From Megaustenia siamemsis (lineage: Eukaryota > Mollusca > Gastropoda > Stylommatophora > Ariophantidae): a stretch of 64,000 bases of DNA. The translations under genes and the position numbers were made by a program. Shown one piece after another: positions 46,241-58,082 of this stretch. Each line of letters opens with the position of its first letter. Position 1 is the first letter of the stretch. The stretch lies in NCBI GenBank assembly GCA_032433765.1, contig JAVIAB010000073.1:61085552-61149551 (forward strand), in the 5' to 3' direction. The notes under the pieces were generated by a model, which ran no database searches, was not told the DNA's origin, and was given only the letters and a program-made list of their open reading frames with translations.

Positions 46241-48838
46241 AGAATTATTTGTTAGTAAGAAAGATTTGTTAGAAAAAAATATGTTAGAAAGAATTTGCTA
46301 GTAAGATAGTTTTGTTTAATAGTAAGAAATACTTGTTAGTTAGTAGGAACGATTTTTAGCGAGAAAGATTTGTTACTAAATTATTAGAACTATTTGTTTG
46401 CTAGTAAGAACGTTTTTTTAGTTTGAAAAAAGTGTTAATTAGTAACAGAGATTTGTTAGCTATAAATATTTATTAGTAAGAAAGATTTGCTAGTTAGAAA
46501 GATTTGTTAGTAAGAAATATTTTTTAGTTTGAAAGATTTGTTAGTTAGTAAGAAATATTTATTAATTAGAAATATTTGCTGGTTAGTAAGAAAGATTTGT
46601 TAATTAGAAATATTTGCTGGTTAGTAAGAAAGATTTGTTAATTAGACAGATTTGTTAGTTAGTAAGAAAGATTTGTTAATTAGACAGATTTGTTAGTTAG
46701 TAAGAAAGATTTGTTAATTAGAAATATTTGCTGGTTAGTAAGAAAGATTTGTTAATTATACAGATTTGTTAGTTAGTAAGAAAGATTTGTTAATTAGACA
46801 GATTTGTTAGTTAGTAAGAAAGATTTGTTAATTAGACAGATTTGTTAGTTAGTAAGAAAGATTTGTTAATTAGACAGATTCGCTAGTTAGTAAGAAAGAT
46901 TTGTTAATTAGACAGATTTGTTAGTTAGTAAGAAAGATTTGTTAATTAGAAATATTTGCTGGTTAGTAAGAAAGATATGTTAATTATACAGATTTGTTAG
47001 TTAGTAAGAAAGATTTGTTAATTAGACAGATGTGTTAGTTAGTAAGTAAGATTTGTTAATTATACAGATTTGTTAGTTAGTAAGAAAGATTTGTTAATTA
47101 GACAGATTTGTTAGTTAGTAAGAAAGATTTGTTAATTATACAGATTTGTTAGTTAGTAAGAAAGATTTGTTAATTAGACAGATTCGCTAGTTAGTAAGAA
47201 AGATTTGTTAATTAGACAGATTTGTTAGTTAGTAAGAAAGATTTGTTAATTAGAAATATTTGCTGGTTAGTAAGAAAGATTTGTTAATTATACAGATTTG
47301 TTAGTTAGTAAGAAAGATTTGTTAATTAGACAGATTTGTTAGTTAGTAAGAAAGATTTGTTAATTATACAGATTTGTTAGTTAGTAAGAAAGATTTGTTA
47401 ATTAGACAGATTCGCTAGTTAGTAAGAAAGATTTGTTAATTATACAGATTTGTTAGTTAGTAAAAAAGATTTGTTAATTAGAAATATTTGCTGGTTAGTA
47501 TGAAAGATTTGTTAATTATACAGATTTGTTAGTTAGTAAGAAAGATTTATTAATTAGAAATATTTGCTGGTTAGTAAGAAAGATTTGTTAATTAGAAATA
47601 TTTGCTGGTTAGTAAGAAAGATTTGTTAATTAGACAGATTCGCTAGTTAGTAAGAAAGATTTGTTAATTAGACAGATTTGTTAGTTAGTAAGAAAGATTT
47701 GTTAATTAGAAATATTTGCTGGTTAGTAAGAAAGATTTGTTAATTATACAGATTTGTTAGTTAGTAAGAAAGATTTGTTAATTAGACAGATTTGTTAGTA
47801 AGAAAGATTTGTTAGTTATACAGATTTGTTAGTTAGTAAGAAAGATTTGTTAATTAGACAGATTCGCTAGTTAGTAAGAAAGATTTGTTAATTAGACAGA
47901 TTTGTTAGTTAGTAAGAAAGATTTGTTAATTAGAAATATTTGCTGATTAGTAAGAAAGATTTGTTAATTATACAGATTTGTTAGTTAGTAAAAAAGATTT
48001 GTTAATTAGACAGATTTGTTAGTTAGTAAGAAAGATTTGTTAATTAGACAGATTTGTTAGTTAGTAAGAAAGATTTGTTAATTAGACAGATTCGCTAGTT
48101 AGTAAGAAAGATTTGTTAATTAGACAGATTTGTTAGTTAGTAAGAAAGATTTGTTAATTAGAAATATTTGCTGGTTAGTAAGAAAGATTTGTTAATTAGA
48201 CAGATTTGTTAGTTTGTAAGAAAGATTTGTTAATTATACAGATTTGTTAGTTAGTAAGAAAGATTAGTTAATTAGACAGATTTGTTAGTTAGTAAGAAAG
48301 ATTTGTTAATTATACAGATTTGTTAGTTAGTAAGAAAGATTTGTTAATTAGACAGATTTGTTAGTTAGTAAGAAAGATTTGTTAATTAGACAGATTCGCT
48401 AGGTAGTAAGAAAGATTTGTTAATTAGAAATATTTGCTGGTTAGTAAGAAAGATTTGTTAATTATACAGATTTGTTAATTAGACAGATTTGTTAGTTAGT
48501 AAGAAAGATTTGTTAATTAGACAGATTTGTTAGTTAGTAAGATAGATTTGTTAATTAGACAGATTTGTTAGTAAGAAAGATTTGTTAATTAGACAGATTT
48601 ATTAATTAGAAATATTTGCTGGTTAGTAAGAAAGATTTGTTAATTAGACTGATTTGTTAGTTAGTAAGAAAGATTTGTTAATTAGACAGATTTGTTAGTA
48701 AGAAAGATTTGTTAATTAGACATATTTGTTAGTTAGTAAGAAAGATTTTCTAATTAGACAGATTTGTTAGTAAGAAAGATTTTCTAATTAGACAGATTTG
48801 TTAGTTAGTAAGGAATATTTATTAATTAGACAGATTTA
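46241..48838. repeat. Large minisatellite, 38-bp unit with higher-order pattern
   Basis: About 68 units combining AGAAAGATTTGTTAATTAGA with CAGATTTGTTAGTTAGTA. The second half exists in several forms: CAGATTTGTTAGTTAG, AATATTTGCTGGTTAG, CAGATTCGCTAGTTAG, and a TATACAG variant of the first. The 46241-46560 segment is degenerate. The variants recur in a fixed order several times (see findings). It is AT-rich and lies on one strand only, with no coding content. Confidence 0.95.
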
Positions 48839-48844
48839 CTAGTA

Positions 48845-48998
48845 TTTTCAGTATTCAATAAACTACAGACTAGGTAATCAGCATTAAACAATCTACAGAC
48901 TAGGTTATCTGCCCTAAACAAACTACAGACTACGTTATCTGCCCTAAACAAACTACAGACTAGGTTATCTGCCCTAAACAAACTACAGTCTAGGTTAT
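48845..48998. repeat. Minisatellite, about 31-bp unit, interrupted by element A
   Basis: About four units of CAGACTAGGTTATCTGCCCT plus AAACAAACTA. The array resumes at 50568-50600 on the far side of the inserted element, which gives the pre-insertion state directly. Confidence 0.85.
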
Positions 48999-50580
48999 TG
49001 GTTATTGGTTATGGAAGGCCTCGGTATCACAGCAATCGAATTAAAATCCATAATTGCTCAACCGCCCGTGCCAGTGGAATAATCCGAATTACTAACTCAT
49101 CTCCCAAACAAAGAAAGGTAACTGTAATCCCCATTGTAGCAGTCTCAGCACACGCCAAAAGACATAAGGCGAAACCGCGCAGAAAGTGAACACAGCCAAC
49201 TGTTCCCTGTCATACGATATCATCATTTGTCGTAAACAAGCGGGATATCGAAGCAGGATCAACACGGATGAGACACACAGCTCACGGTGTGCACAGAGCA
49301 CTTAACTCAGTAGCTCCTGCAACAAGCCGGACTTGGAATATGAGGAAACTGCAACAAGGAACACTTTTCAGACATAGCCTTCAATGGTTCCTGCCGCCTA
49401 TCCACCATATACCATGGGAGTTAACGTCCTCCCGAAAATGATGATCGTCATAGCACTTGATGATGTTAGGCCATCATTGATGACTCCAATTCCTAACATA
49501 TAGACACACAGTGGTGGTAAGTTATCATTTCCAATCCAACAGAAGCCACATGACCTGTAGTTAGTAAAACCACAGAGAGAATATGATTTTGTGACCTTCA
49601 CTGATTCACTCTTAGATGTGAATGTGTAGTTTACACAAGAGAAGAAGTTTTCAACTACTGTGATCCCATTTAAGGCAATTCTGGGATAGCAAGGCAATTC
49701 TCCTTTATAGCAGCAGAACTTGATGTTCTCCGCTCCCTTCTTGTAGCTGCCGCCACACGATTCTGATGTCTCATTAACTTGGACATCATTCAAGAACAAT
49801 GTCAGATTAACATTCCATAGATATGGCTCTGCTGATGAAGTGCTTGGTGCAACAGTTGTATCAATCATACTGGAGGCTCCTGGTCTGTGGTCATTAATAT
49901 CACAGACGGCACATGATGTTGTTATATTCAGTATTTCTTTCTGGAGTGTAAATATGTGGCACACACATGGAGAGTGGTTTGTGGTCACAGTAATCCCATT
50001 AAAGGCAATTCTAGGGGAGCATGGCATAGCTGTTTCAGAACAGCACAATCCTGTGATGTTTCTGTGTTCGCTGTAAAGCTGCTGCTGCTACACAATCCTG
50101 ACCAATTATAGGTGTGGACATTATTCCCTTGCAATGACAAAACTGCTTTGTTTACATCATAAACACCTGAAAGTGAATCATTTATGGGACTAATAGTACA
50201 ATTTAATTCTTCCATCGGGGATATCTTCATTGAGTCCCCCCAAAAAAGTCTTTGGTTAAAAAGCACAAATGCTTTTGAGTTAAACACAAAATGAGCCCAC
50301 TTCATAGATTCAAAATGATCCTTGCCAATGCCATCTTTTTGCACAAGTTAGGTCCTTAGCTACCAATGTCACAAACGTCTGAAACGAAGCCATCAAATTA
50401 ACGACTTTATCTACAGCGAAGGTTAACGAACTGTGAACAAACATTTATGTTCAAACCCTTGAAAACATTTTCAAAAATCTGCCAACTCGCTGCAATAACA
50501 TATATCGTGGTTTTCAATGTAAACATTGCTTAGTCCAAAGCTCGAATTAAGCTGCCATTTTGGTGGTCAGTCTAGGTTAT
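48986..50580 (-). mobile_element. ATAACCA-tail element, long copy A with 13-bp target duplication
   Basis: CAGTCTAGGTTAT occurs at 48986-48998 and 50568-50580, and excising the 1569 bp between them rebuilds one perfect minisatellite unit. On the minus strand the element starts ACCACCAAAATGGCAGC and carries a coding region at about 50335-49405. Its 3' region of about 400 bp is shared with all other copies, and it ends CCATAACCAATAACCAATAA. This is the longest copy and the only one with the double-domain frame. No reverse-transcriptase motif is present, so mobility must be supplied in trans. Confidence 0.85.
49398..50335 (-). pseudogene. Cysteine-rich two-domain protein encoded by element A, one frame break
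   Basis: I do not recognise this protein. Two repeated domains of about 90 residues share the pattern L.L...N.V, C, 13-15 residues, CC, five residues, PC.PRIA.NGITV, six residues, C, FT, and a last Cys. In domain 1 the block reads CCSETAMPCSPRIAFNGITV. In domain 2 it reads CCYKGELPCYPRIALNGITV. Several N-x-S/T sequons (NCT, NWS, NIT, NLT, NET, NYT) and many cysteines suggest an extracellular protein. The C-terminus GVINDGLTSSSAMTIIIFGR is conserved in copies B and C. A single frameshift near 50064-50070 separates the first part of domain 1 from the rest. From 50048 to 49398 the frame is open for 216 codons. No convincing signal peptide was found. It could be a retrocopied host gene or an element-borne gene. 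Confidence 0.6.
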
Positions 50581-50599
50581 CTGCCCTAAACAAACCGAC

Positions 50600-50965
50600 A
50601 CTATATAAATACAGATGTACTGCACCACAAAGTATAGACAAGATAAGATAAAATATGCTAATAGGTAAATCGCAAAAAAAAAGAAAAAGTACCAAGGATC
50701 TAGTTTAATTACTTTCTCTATGTATTTACATTCATGGAAATGCAACCATTTGACTTCAGCAGACTCACCTAGACCAATGCTATAATTTATCGTCTGGTTT
50801 ATATGTACATCTCTATCCCAGGCGGACAGGACAGGTGTAGTTTGAAACCATTGGTTACCTGTATAATACTATTGTGAAAAAAAAGATACATTTTGTTCAA
50901 TACTTGTTTATCTGAACTTCCACCTTATCCTATGTTTACTAAGATTTAACTTTGGACAACACGGT
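50600..50965. other. Unassigned stretch
   Basis: No gene or repeat recognised. Confidence 0.4.
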
Positions 50966-50969
50966 GTGT

Positions 50970-52560
50970 TATGTTTAGTCTCTTTTCAGTTTTAGTTATT
51001 TTAAGACGTTATCGTTTGTTTTATTTTCTTTCCATCCAATTCTTCCTATTCTTCTATAAATCAACATTTCAAAGGCTTCAATTTTCTGTTCTGTTTTCTT
51101 GTCTAATGTCCATGCTTCTACACATTACAGAAATGTTGCGTAGATATAAATTTTGCCATTCTTAGTTTTAGCCCTGGTGTTATTTGTTTTGATGTTAGTA
51201 TATTTGTCATGGCATTGAAATTACTGAATTTGCCATTCCTATTCTTTTGTTTATTTCAGTTTTACATTTTCCATCACTGGTCATAGTATGTCCAAGGTAA
51301 TTGTAGTTCCGAAATGTCTCCATGTGTATTCTTTCAACTTTGATAGTCACTTGTAGGTTTTGAGTATTATCTTTGTTTATAATCATAGTTTTAATATTTT
51401 TTATGTTCATATCTAATCCAAATTTTTTCTTGTCATGTTTATTTAGTTAAGTAATTGTTGTAGATCTTTAGGATTTTCTGCTAGTAGTATGGTATCATCA
51501 GCATATCTTTGGTTATTGATTATCTTTCCATTAATGTTTAAGCCTGGCATCTCTGTGATGTTTTTAAAGATTTGCTCAGTGCATAGATTGAACAAGCTTG
51601 GTGATAGGATGCATTCCAGTCTTACTCCTTTTTATATCAATTCGTGCAGAGTTCTCTTTATTATATTTTATTGTTGCTGTTTGCTCCCAGTACAAATTAC
51701 ATATTAGTCGTATGTTTGTGTCCTCTAGATTTATATCTTTCAGGCAGTCTATAAATTGTTCATGGTGTATTCTGTCAAAAGCTTTGGTGTAGTCTATGAA
51801 GCAGGCATATATTGTTGTTTTTTTCTTATGTGTACTTTTTGATTCTCCTCATACAGAATATGGTTTCTTTTGTTCCACTGTTTTTCCTAAATCCGAATTG
51901 TTTTTCTTCTAATTCTATATTGCTTTTATTGTTAATCCTTCCTTGTATAACTTTTAGCAAAATTTGTGTTACATGGCTCATTATGCTTATTGTTCTAAAA
52001 TTACTGCAGTAAAGTGCACCATTCTTTTCAGGCAATGCAATGAACGTTGATGTTTTTAGTTCATTTGATATGCATCCTGTATCTTCTAGTCTATCTAAAT
52101 CTTCTAATGACTTTATCCTCTCTATCTGTATGTTGTCAGATCCTGCAGCCTCTTCCTTTTTTTCATTGTTTTGTATAGCTTTTTACACATCCGATTTTAA
52201 GATTTTATAGCTTGACGTACATTCTATATGTGGTTTATTTTCCCTTCCGTCATCAAATAATTCTGTTATATATTCCTGCCATTTATTGCTTTTATCTTTG
52301 TTGTCTGTTAGCATTTTTCCTTCTTTGTTTGCAATACGTCCACTTTCTGTGGCTTTTTAGAATTGTTTCTACCCATTCTCTTTATTTCTGTGTGCATCCC
52401 TCCTAAATCTTTTTTTTTCTCTATAGTTTCGACTTCTAGGCATCTCTGGCAAATACAGTCTTCTTTTGCCTTTTTGCATATTTTGCGCATTTCATTATGT
52501 ATTTTGTTGAATTGGGTAATGTTCTTCTCTTATCTACTTTTATCTATTTTTTTCAAGATT
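50970..52560 (-). mobile_element. LINE family F reverse-transcriptase relic
   Basis: Minus-strand pieces: KNGALYCSNFRTISIMSHVT followed by LEEKQFGFRKNSGTKETIFC (RT 1-2) at about 52035-51830. An [15 protein letters not shown] block lies near 51810-51780, RIRMECILSP-like text near 51620, and a YADDTILL-like block near 51500. NYLGHTMTSDGKCKTEINKR follows near 51300. Many stops and frameshifts are present. Confidence 0.78.
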
Positions 52561-52574
52561 GCGTCGATTATCCA

Positions 52575-52918
52575 TTTACAACTATAAAACGATTAAAGGC
52601 GGTACAAAATGTTGTGATTACAACTGTACAACGATTAAAGGCGGTACAAAATGTTGTGATTACAACTGCACAACGATTAAAGGCGGTACAAAATGTTGTG
52701 ATTACAACTGTACAACGATTAAAGACGGTACACAATGTTGTGATTACAACTGTACAACGATTAAAGATGGTACAAAATGTTGTGATTACAACTGTACAAC
52801 GATTAAAGATGGTACAAAATGTTGTGATTACAACTGTACGACGATTAAAGATGGTACAAAATGTTGTGGTTACAATTGTACAGCGATTAAAGACGGTACA
52901 AAATGCTCTAAAGTTGCA
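52575..52918. repeat. Minisatellite, 42-bp unit
   Basis: Eight units of ACAACTGTACAACGATTAAA plus a GGCGGTACAAAATGTTGTGATT-type half. Units 1-3 carry AAAGGCGG and units 4-8 AAAGACGG or AAAGATGG, so the variants are ordered along the array. With 14 codons per unit, frames stay open on both strands. On the plus strand this would read YNCTTIKDGTKCCD. Confidence 0.93.
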
Positions 52919-52989
52919 GCCTAAAAACACGTTTTCAGCTGAGACACAAGCAAACAAAAGAGAAACTCGGGTTTCGTGTCCCTAACACA

Positions 52990-53190
52990 ACGTGTACACT
53001 CATCATAGCACCGCTAGAGAATCCTTGTCTCTGGCCAGATCTCCCACTTCTTCTGTCGTCAAGTTCAAGGTCTCTTTGATGTAATGAAATCACTTTATTC
53101 TTGGTCTGCCCCTGTGTCGTCTTCCTCGAACCATGTCTTCTATTATTGTTCTTTACAGTTTTCACGGTGTATTTTGATGTAGCCATAGTA
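52990..53190 (-). mobile_element. LINE C-terminal relic
   Basis: The minus strand includes NRRHGSRKTTQGQTKNKVIS and LELDDRRSGRSGQRQGF, eroded basic C-terminal LINE text. There is no intact frame. Confidence 0.4.
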
Positions 53191-53339
53191 TTTTAATTTC
53201 CTCGGTAAGATATTCATAAAGCAGTTCTTTTCAATGTTCAGGCCTTTTAATGCTTTCACTGCTCTGTTTCATTATCCAATGAATCCTAAAGATAATAGAA
53301 ACTAGTTTTAAAATGTTTGCTCAACATATTATAGCTTGA

Positions 53340-54170
53340 TCTTGATTCTTCCCTCGCCGTGTGACGTCACACAGGGCTTGTAGTGTTTTTCACCACCAAC
53401 CTCTATTCTGGGCGAGATGTTTGATCTTATCTAATGAGTTTATGCCTATCAACTCTGCTCCTCTTATAAGTGTTCTTTTTATTGTCTTTTTATGTGTTCC
53501 TCTTTCTCTGTATCTTGACGTTTCCCACAGAAAGGCAGGCGTGGAATTCTCTTCTTCTCTCTTTTCAGCAAATGTCCGACACATGTCTGTCTTCTTTCAT
53601 TAATTGTAGATGAGATCTTTGGTTGCATGGCTATTTCTCTTTTTCAATATTAGTGTTGAATTCATTACATTGTATACAGAGTATTTTTCTTAGGCATTTG
53701 TCTTCAAAAGCGTTTACTTTTTTTTTCTCAATCTCTTTTGATGTTTTCCAGTTTGCACCTGCTTAGGTAAGTGTTGATAATAAGTTTGAGTTGAATATTC
53801 TAAGTTTGGTTTCTTGCTGAGTATTTTTATATTTCTATATTTTATCCACGTTTTTTTTTTAAAAGTCGCTGCTGCTTTTGCTATCCTGCTTCTGATATCT
53901 TTCTTTGTTTTACCTTCTTGATCTATATTCACCATCATCATCATCATCATGTGCCATACCGGTTGGCGTAGGCGATCATGTCCTTCCACAATCTTCTATC
54001 TACAGTGCATCGTATCACTTCTGTTGTTGACCGTTTTCCATTTAGTTTGATCTATATTACTACCAAGATATTCGTAGTGGTCTACTCTTTCTAATGTCTG
54101 GCGATTGAGATATATATTATTCTTCCGGGGTATAATATCACGTAATATCTATTTTCCATTAACTACTCAG
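53340..54170 (-). mobile_element. LINE C-terminal relic with nested LINE B tail
   Basis: The minus strand has NIDQEGKTKKDIRSRIAKAA near 53930-53870 (a YLGS....GGT..DI..RI.KA-type block) and RGAELIGINSLDKIKHLAQN followed by RGWW near 53460-53395. At 53930-54045 the 3' end of LINE family B, with its CATCATCATCAT run and CTACAGTGCATCGTATCA, is inserted. Confidence 0.6.
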
Positions 54171-54352
54171 TACTTCTATACTTGAGTAATGCATGAATTA
54201 ATCCCCCCCCCCCACCATTCTTTTTTATTCTTTTTGTGTGAATTGCATCTCTCTCACTGGAGAAAGTCAAATCATAGGCCTCAACTTTAGTGAGTGAGTG
54301 TTATGTATCATCTTTTTAAATAGAGCTGAAACTTTACCATTTATTTGGATGT

Positions 54353-54611
54353 TATCAATTATAACATTGAGCTGCGATAGCTCACTGGTTAGTGAACTCG
54401 ACTTCGATCCTGATCGACGGCTTCCATGTTTACCCAGCCTTAAATGGGTACATGATTTTTGTCTGGGAAAGTAGAGAGCAAATACTGACCACATTTCCAC
54501 AACAATCATGTGCCGGAGGTCTGTAATAATGATGGTCACTAACACTATATTCCCTATACGCAACTTGGTGTGACGGGGGCTCTTGACTTTATTTCTCTAT
54601 CAGTTATAACA
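54353..54611 (+). mobile_element. Family 1 tRNA SINE with 14-bp target duplication (one mismatch)
   Basis: TATCAATTATAACA at 54353-54366 and TATCAGTTATAACA at 54598-54611. The head GAGCTGCGATAGCTCACTGG has an eroded middle (the GGACAAGGGG part is lost), which makes this the most diverged copy. The body and the CTTGGTGTGACGGGGGC end are clear. Confidence 0.85.
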
Positions 54612-54834
54612 GCTACACCGCAGCCCCACATATTTATTGACGTCAGAGTGAACATTTAATAGCAGTAATCTGCCATGCTTCAGGTCCTCACACAATAGAG
54701 CTTTAGTGCTATCTATAGGGATGACATGAAACAAATAAAATATGTTTACGGCTTTACTTGGATGATGCACAACACAAAATCAAACGATGTTGCGGTTCAG
54801 TAGGCCTTCTGCTGGAACAACGAACATAAAACAC

Positions 54835-54969
<135 letters not shown>

Positions 54970-55082
54970 AATATGTGATTTTGTGTTGTCCCTCGCCTAC
55001 CTAGAATTGTAATCAGGCCATTTTATTATTGTGCTCTTATCATCATTATCGTTAACTTTACAGCTGATTCTCATTTGTTATG

Positions 55083-57690
55083 CCTTTGTCTTAGAGCTAA
55101 CTTTGTCTTAGAGCTAACTTTGTCTTAGAGCTAACTTTGTCTTAGAGTTAACTTTGTCTTAGAGCTAACTTTGTCTTAGAGTTAACTTTGTCTTAGAGCT
55201 AACTTTGTCTTAGAGTTAACTTTGTCTTAGAGCTAACTTTGTCTTAGAGCTAACTTTGTCTTAGAGCTAACTTTGTCTTAGAGTTAACTTTGTCTTAGAG
55301 CTAACTTTGTCTTAGAGTTAACTTTGTCTTAGAGTTAACTTTGTCTTAGAGCTAACTTTGTCTTAGAGCTAACTTTGTCTTAGAGTTAACTTTGTCTTGG
55401 AGCTAACTTTGTCTTAGAGCTAACTTTGTCTTAGAGCTAACTTTGTCTTAGAGTTAACTTTGTCTTAGAGTTAACTTTGTCTTAGAGTTAACTTTGTCTT
55501 AGAGCTAACTTTGTCTTAGAGCTAACTTTGTCTTAGAGCTAACTTTGTCTTAGAGCTAACTTTGTCTTAGAGTTAACTTTGTCTTAGAGTTAACTTTGTC
55601 TTAGAGCTAACTTTGTCTTAGAGCTAACTTTGTCTTAGAGCTAACTTTGTCTTAGAGTTAACTTTGTCTTAGAGTTAACTTTGTCTTAGAGTTAACTTTG
55701 TCTTAGAGTTAACTTTGTCTTAGAGCTAACTTTGTCTTAGAGCTAACTTTGTCTTAGAGTTAACTTTGTCTTAGAGCTAACTTTGTCTTAGAGCTAACTT
55801 TGTCTTAGAGCTAACTTTGTCTTAGAGCTAACTTTGTCTTAGAGTTAACTTTGTCTTAGAGCTAACTTTGTCTTAGAGCTAACTTTGTCTTAGAGCTAAC
55901 TTTGTCTTAGAGTTAACTTTGTCTTAGAGCTAACTTTGTCTTAGAGCTAACTTTGTCTTAGAGTTAACTTTGTCTTAGAGCTAACTTTGTCTTAGAGCTA
56001 ACTTTGTCTTAGAGTTAACTTTGTCTTAGAGCTAACTTTGTCTTAGAGTTAACTTTGTCTTAGAGCTAACTTTGTCTTAGAGCTAACTTTGTCTAGAGCT
56101 AACTTTGTCTTAGAGCTAACTTTGTCTTAGAGCTAACTTTGTCTTAGAGCTAACTTTGTCTTAGAGCTAACTTTGTCTTAGAGCTAACTTTGTCTTAGAG
56201 TTAACTTTGTCTTAGAGCTAACTTTGTCTTAGAGCTAACTTTGTCTTAGAGCTAACTTTGTCTTAGAGCTAACTTTGTCTTAGAGTTAACTTTGTCTTAG
56301 AGTTAACTTTGTCTTAGAGCTAACTTTGTCTTAGAGCTAACTTTGTCTTAGAGCTAACTTTGTCTTAGAGCTAACTTTGTCTTAGAGCTAACTTTGTCTT
56401 AGAGTTAACTTTGTCTTAGAGCTAACTTTGTCTTAGAGCTAACTTTGTCTTAGAGCTAACTTTGTCTTAGAGTTAACTTTGTCTTAGAGTTAACTTTGTC
56501 TTAGAGCTAACTTTGTCTTAGAGCTAACTTTGTCTTAGAGCTAACTTTGTCTTAGAGCTAACTTTGTCTTAGAGTTAACTTTGTCTTAGAGTTAACTTTG
56601 TCTTAGAGCTAACTTTGTCTTAGAGCTAACTTTGTCTTAGAGCTAACTTTGTCTTAGAGCTAACTTTGTCTTAGAGTTAACTTTGTCTTAGAGCTAACTT
56701 TGTCTTAGAGCTAACTTTGTCTTAGAGCTAACTTTGTCTTAGAGCTAACTTTGTCTTAGAGTTAACTTTGTCTTAGAGCTAACTTTGTCTTAGAGTTAAC
56801 TTTGTCTTAGAGCTAACTTTGTCTTAGAGCTAACTTTGTCTTAGAGCTAACTTTGTCTTAGAGTTAACTTTGTCTTAGAGCTAACTTTGTCTTAGAGCTA
56901 ACTTTGTCTTAGAGCTAACTTTGTCTTAGAGTTAACTTTGTCTTAGAGTTAACTTTGTCTTAGAGCTAACTTTGTCTTAGAGCTAACTTTGTCTTAGAGC
57001 TAACTTTGTCTTAGAGTTAACTTTGTCTTAGAGTTAACTTTGTCTTAGAGCTAACTTTGTCTTAGAGCTAACTTTGTCTTAGAGCTAACTTTGTCTTAGA
57101 GTTAACTTTGTCTTAGAGCTAACTTTGTCTTAGAGTTAACTTTGTCTTAGAGTTAACTTTGTCTTAGAGCTAACTTTGTCTTAGAGCTAACTTTGTCTTA
57201 GAGTTAACTTTGTCTTAGAGTTAACTTTGTCTTAGAGCTAACTTTGTCTTAGAGCTAACTTTGTCTTAGAGTTAACTTTGTCTTAGAGTTAACTTTGTCT
57301 TAGAGTTAACTTTGTCTTAGAGTTAACTTTGTCTTAGAGCTAACTTTGTCTTAGAGCTAACTTTGTCTTAGAGCTAACTTTGTCTTAGAGTTAACTTTGT
57401 CTTAGAGCTAACTTTGTCTTAGAGCTAACTTTGTCTTAGAGCTAACTTTGTCTTAGAGCTAACTTTGTCTTAGAGTTAACTTTGTCTTAGAGCTAACTTT
57501 GTCTTAGAGTTAACTTTGTCTTAGAGCTAACTTTGTCTTAGAGCTAACTTTGTCTTAGAGCTAACTTTGTCTTAGAGCTAACTTTGTCTTAGAGCTAACT
57601 TTGTCTTAGAGTTAACTTTGTCTTGGAGCTAACTTTGTCTTAGAGCTAACTTTGTCTTAGAGCTAACTTTGTCTTAGAGCTAACTTTGCT
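55083..57690. repeat. Long minisatellite, 17-bp unit with two unit types
   Basis: About 153 head-to-tail units of TTAGAGCTAACTTTGTC. Nearly all variation is one site, GAGCTAAC against GAGTTAAC. Rare exceptions are TTGGAG in two units (near 55400 and 57625) and one 16-bp unit near 56093 (GTCTAGAG). Both ends are sharp: CCTTTGTCTTAGAGC on the left, AACTTTGCTGTGTCC on the right. It begins about 110 bp from the nearest cadherin exon and lies on its downstream side, so presumably in an intron. Confidence 0.97.
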
Positions 57691-57799
57691 GTGTCCTTGA
57701 TGATCCTCCATCTCTGTCTACCAAGATAGTTTTTTTTTTTTTTAAAATACGAAGATTAAAGACAATTACCCGGATAGTAAAATAAAAAAGAATGCTTAC

Positions 57800-57919
57800 C
57801 CCTTTCTCGAGTGAGAGATCGTAGAAGGGCTTTGAAAATTGGGGTGGAAGGTCATCAACATCATCAACATTGATAGTGAGCGTAGTGTAGCCAGTCTTAG
57901 CATCAACAACATTTGCCTC
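57800..57919 (-). CDS. Cadherin, exon of 40 codons (end of one repeat and start of the next)
   Basis: Acceptor TTTAACAG, donor GTAAGC, 120 nt, phase 0 at both ends. It encodes EANVVDAKTGYTTLTINVDD followed by VDDLPPQFSKPFYDLSLEKG. The text matches the end of a cadherin extracellular domain: T.L.I.V.D.(N/D)D.PP.F followed by Y...L.E of the next domain. The linker reads DDVDDLPP, where many cadherins have D.NDN.P, so one calcium-ligand Asn is an Asp. It joins in frame to the exon at 59308-59421. Cadherins are calcium-dependent adhesion receptors at the cell surface. Confidence 0.9.
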
Positions 57920-58082
57920 CTGTTAAACAATTATATCAATTTGCTAATGTATCAACATGAATGATGAGTCACACTACCAGAAGCCCCCAAAAATGTATTA
58001 AATTAATTAATTTAGATTACAGTAAAGTATTTGCAAACAATAATTTGAGCTAAATTCTTGTTCTTATTTTCTTTAACAAAAA

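Noticed and set aside
55083..57690. CRISPR-like array
   Set aside because: Units are contiguous 17-mers without unique spacers, in an animal genome.
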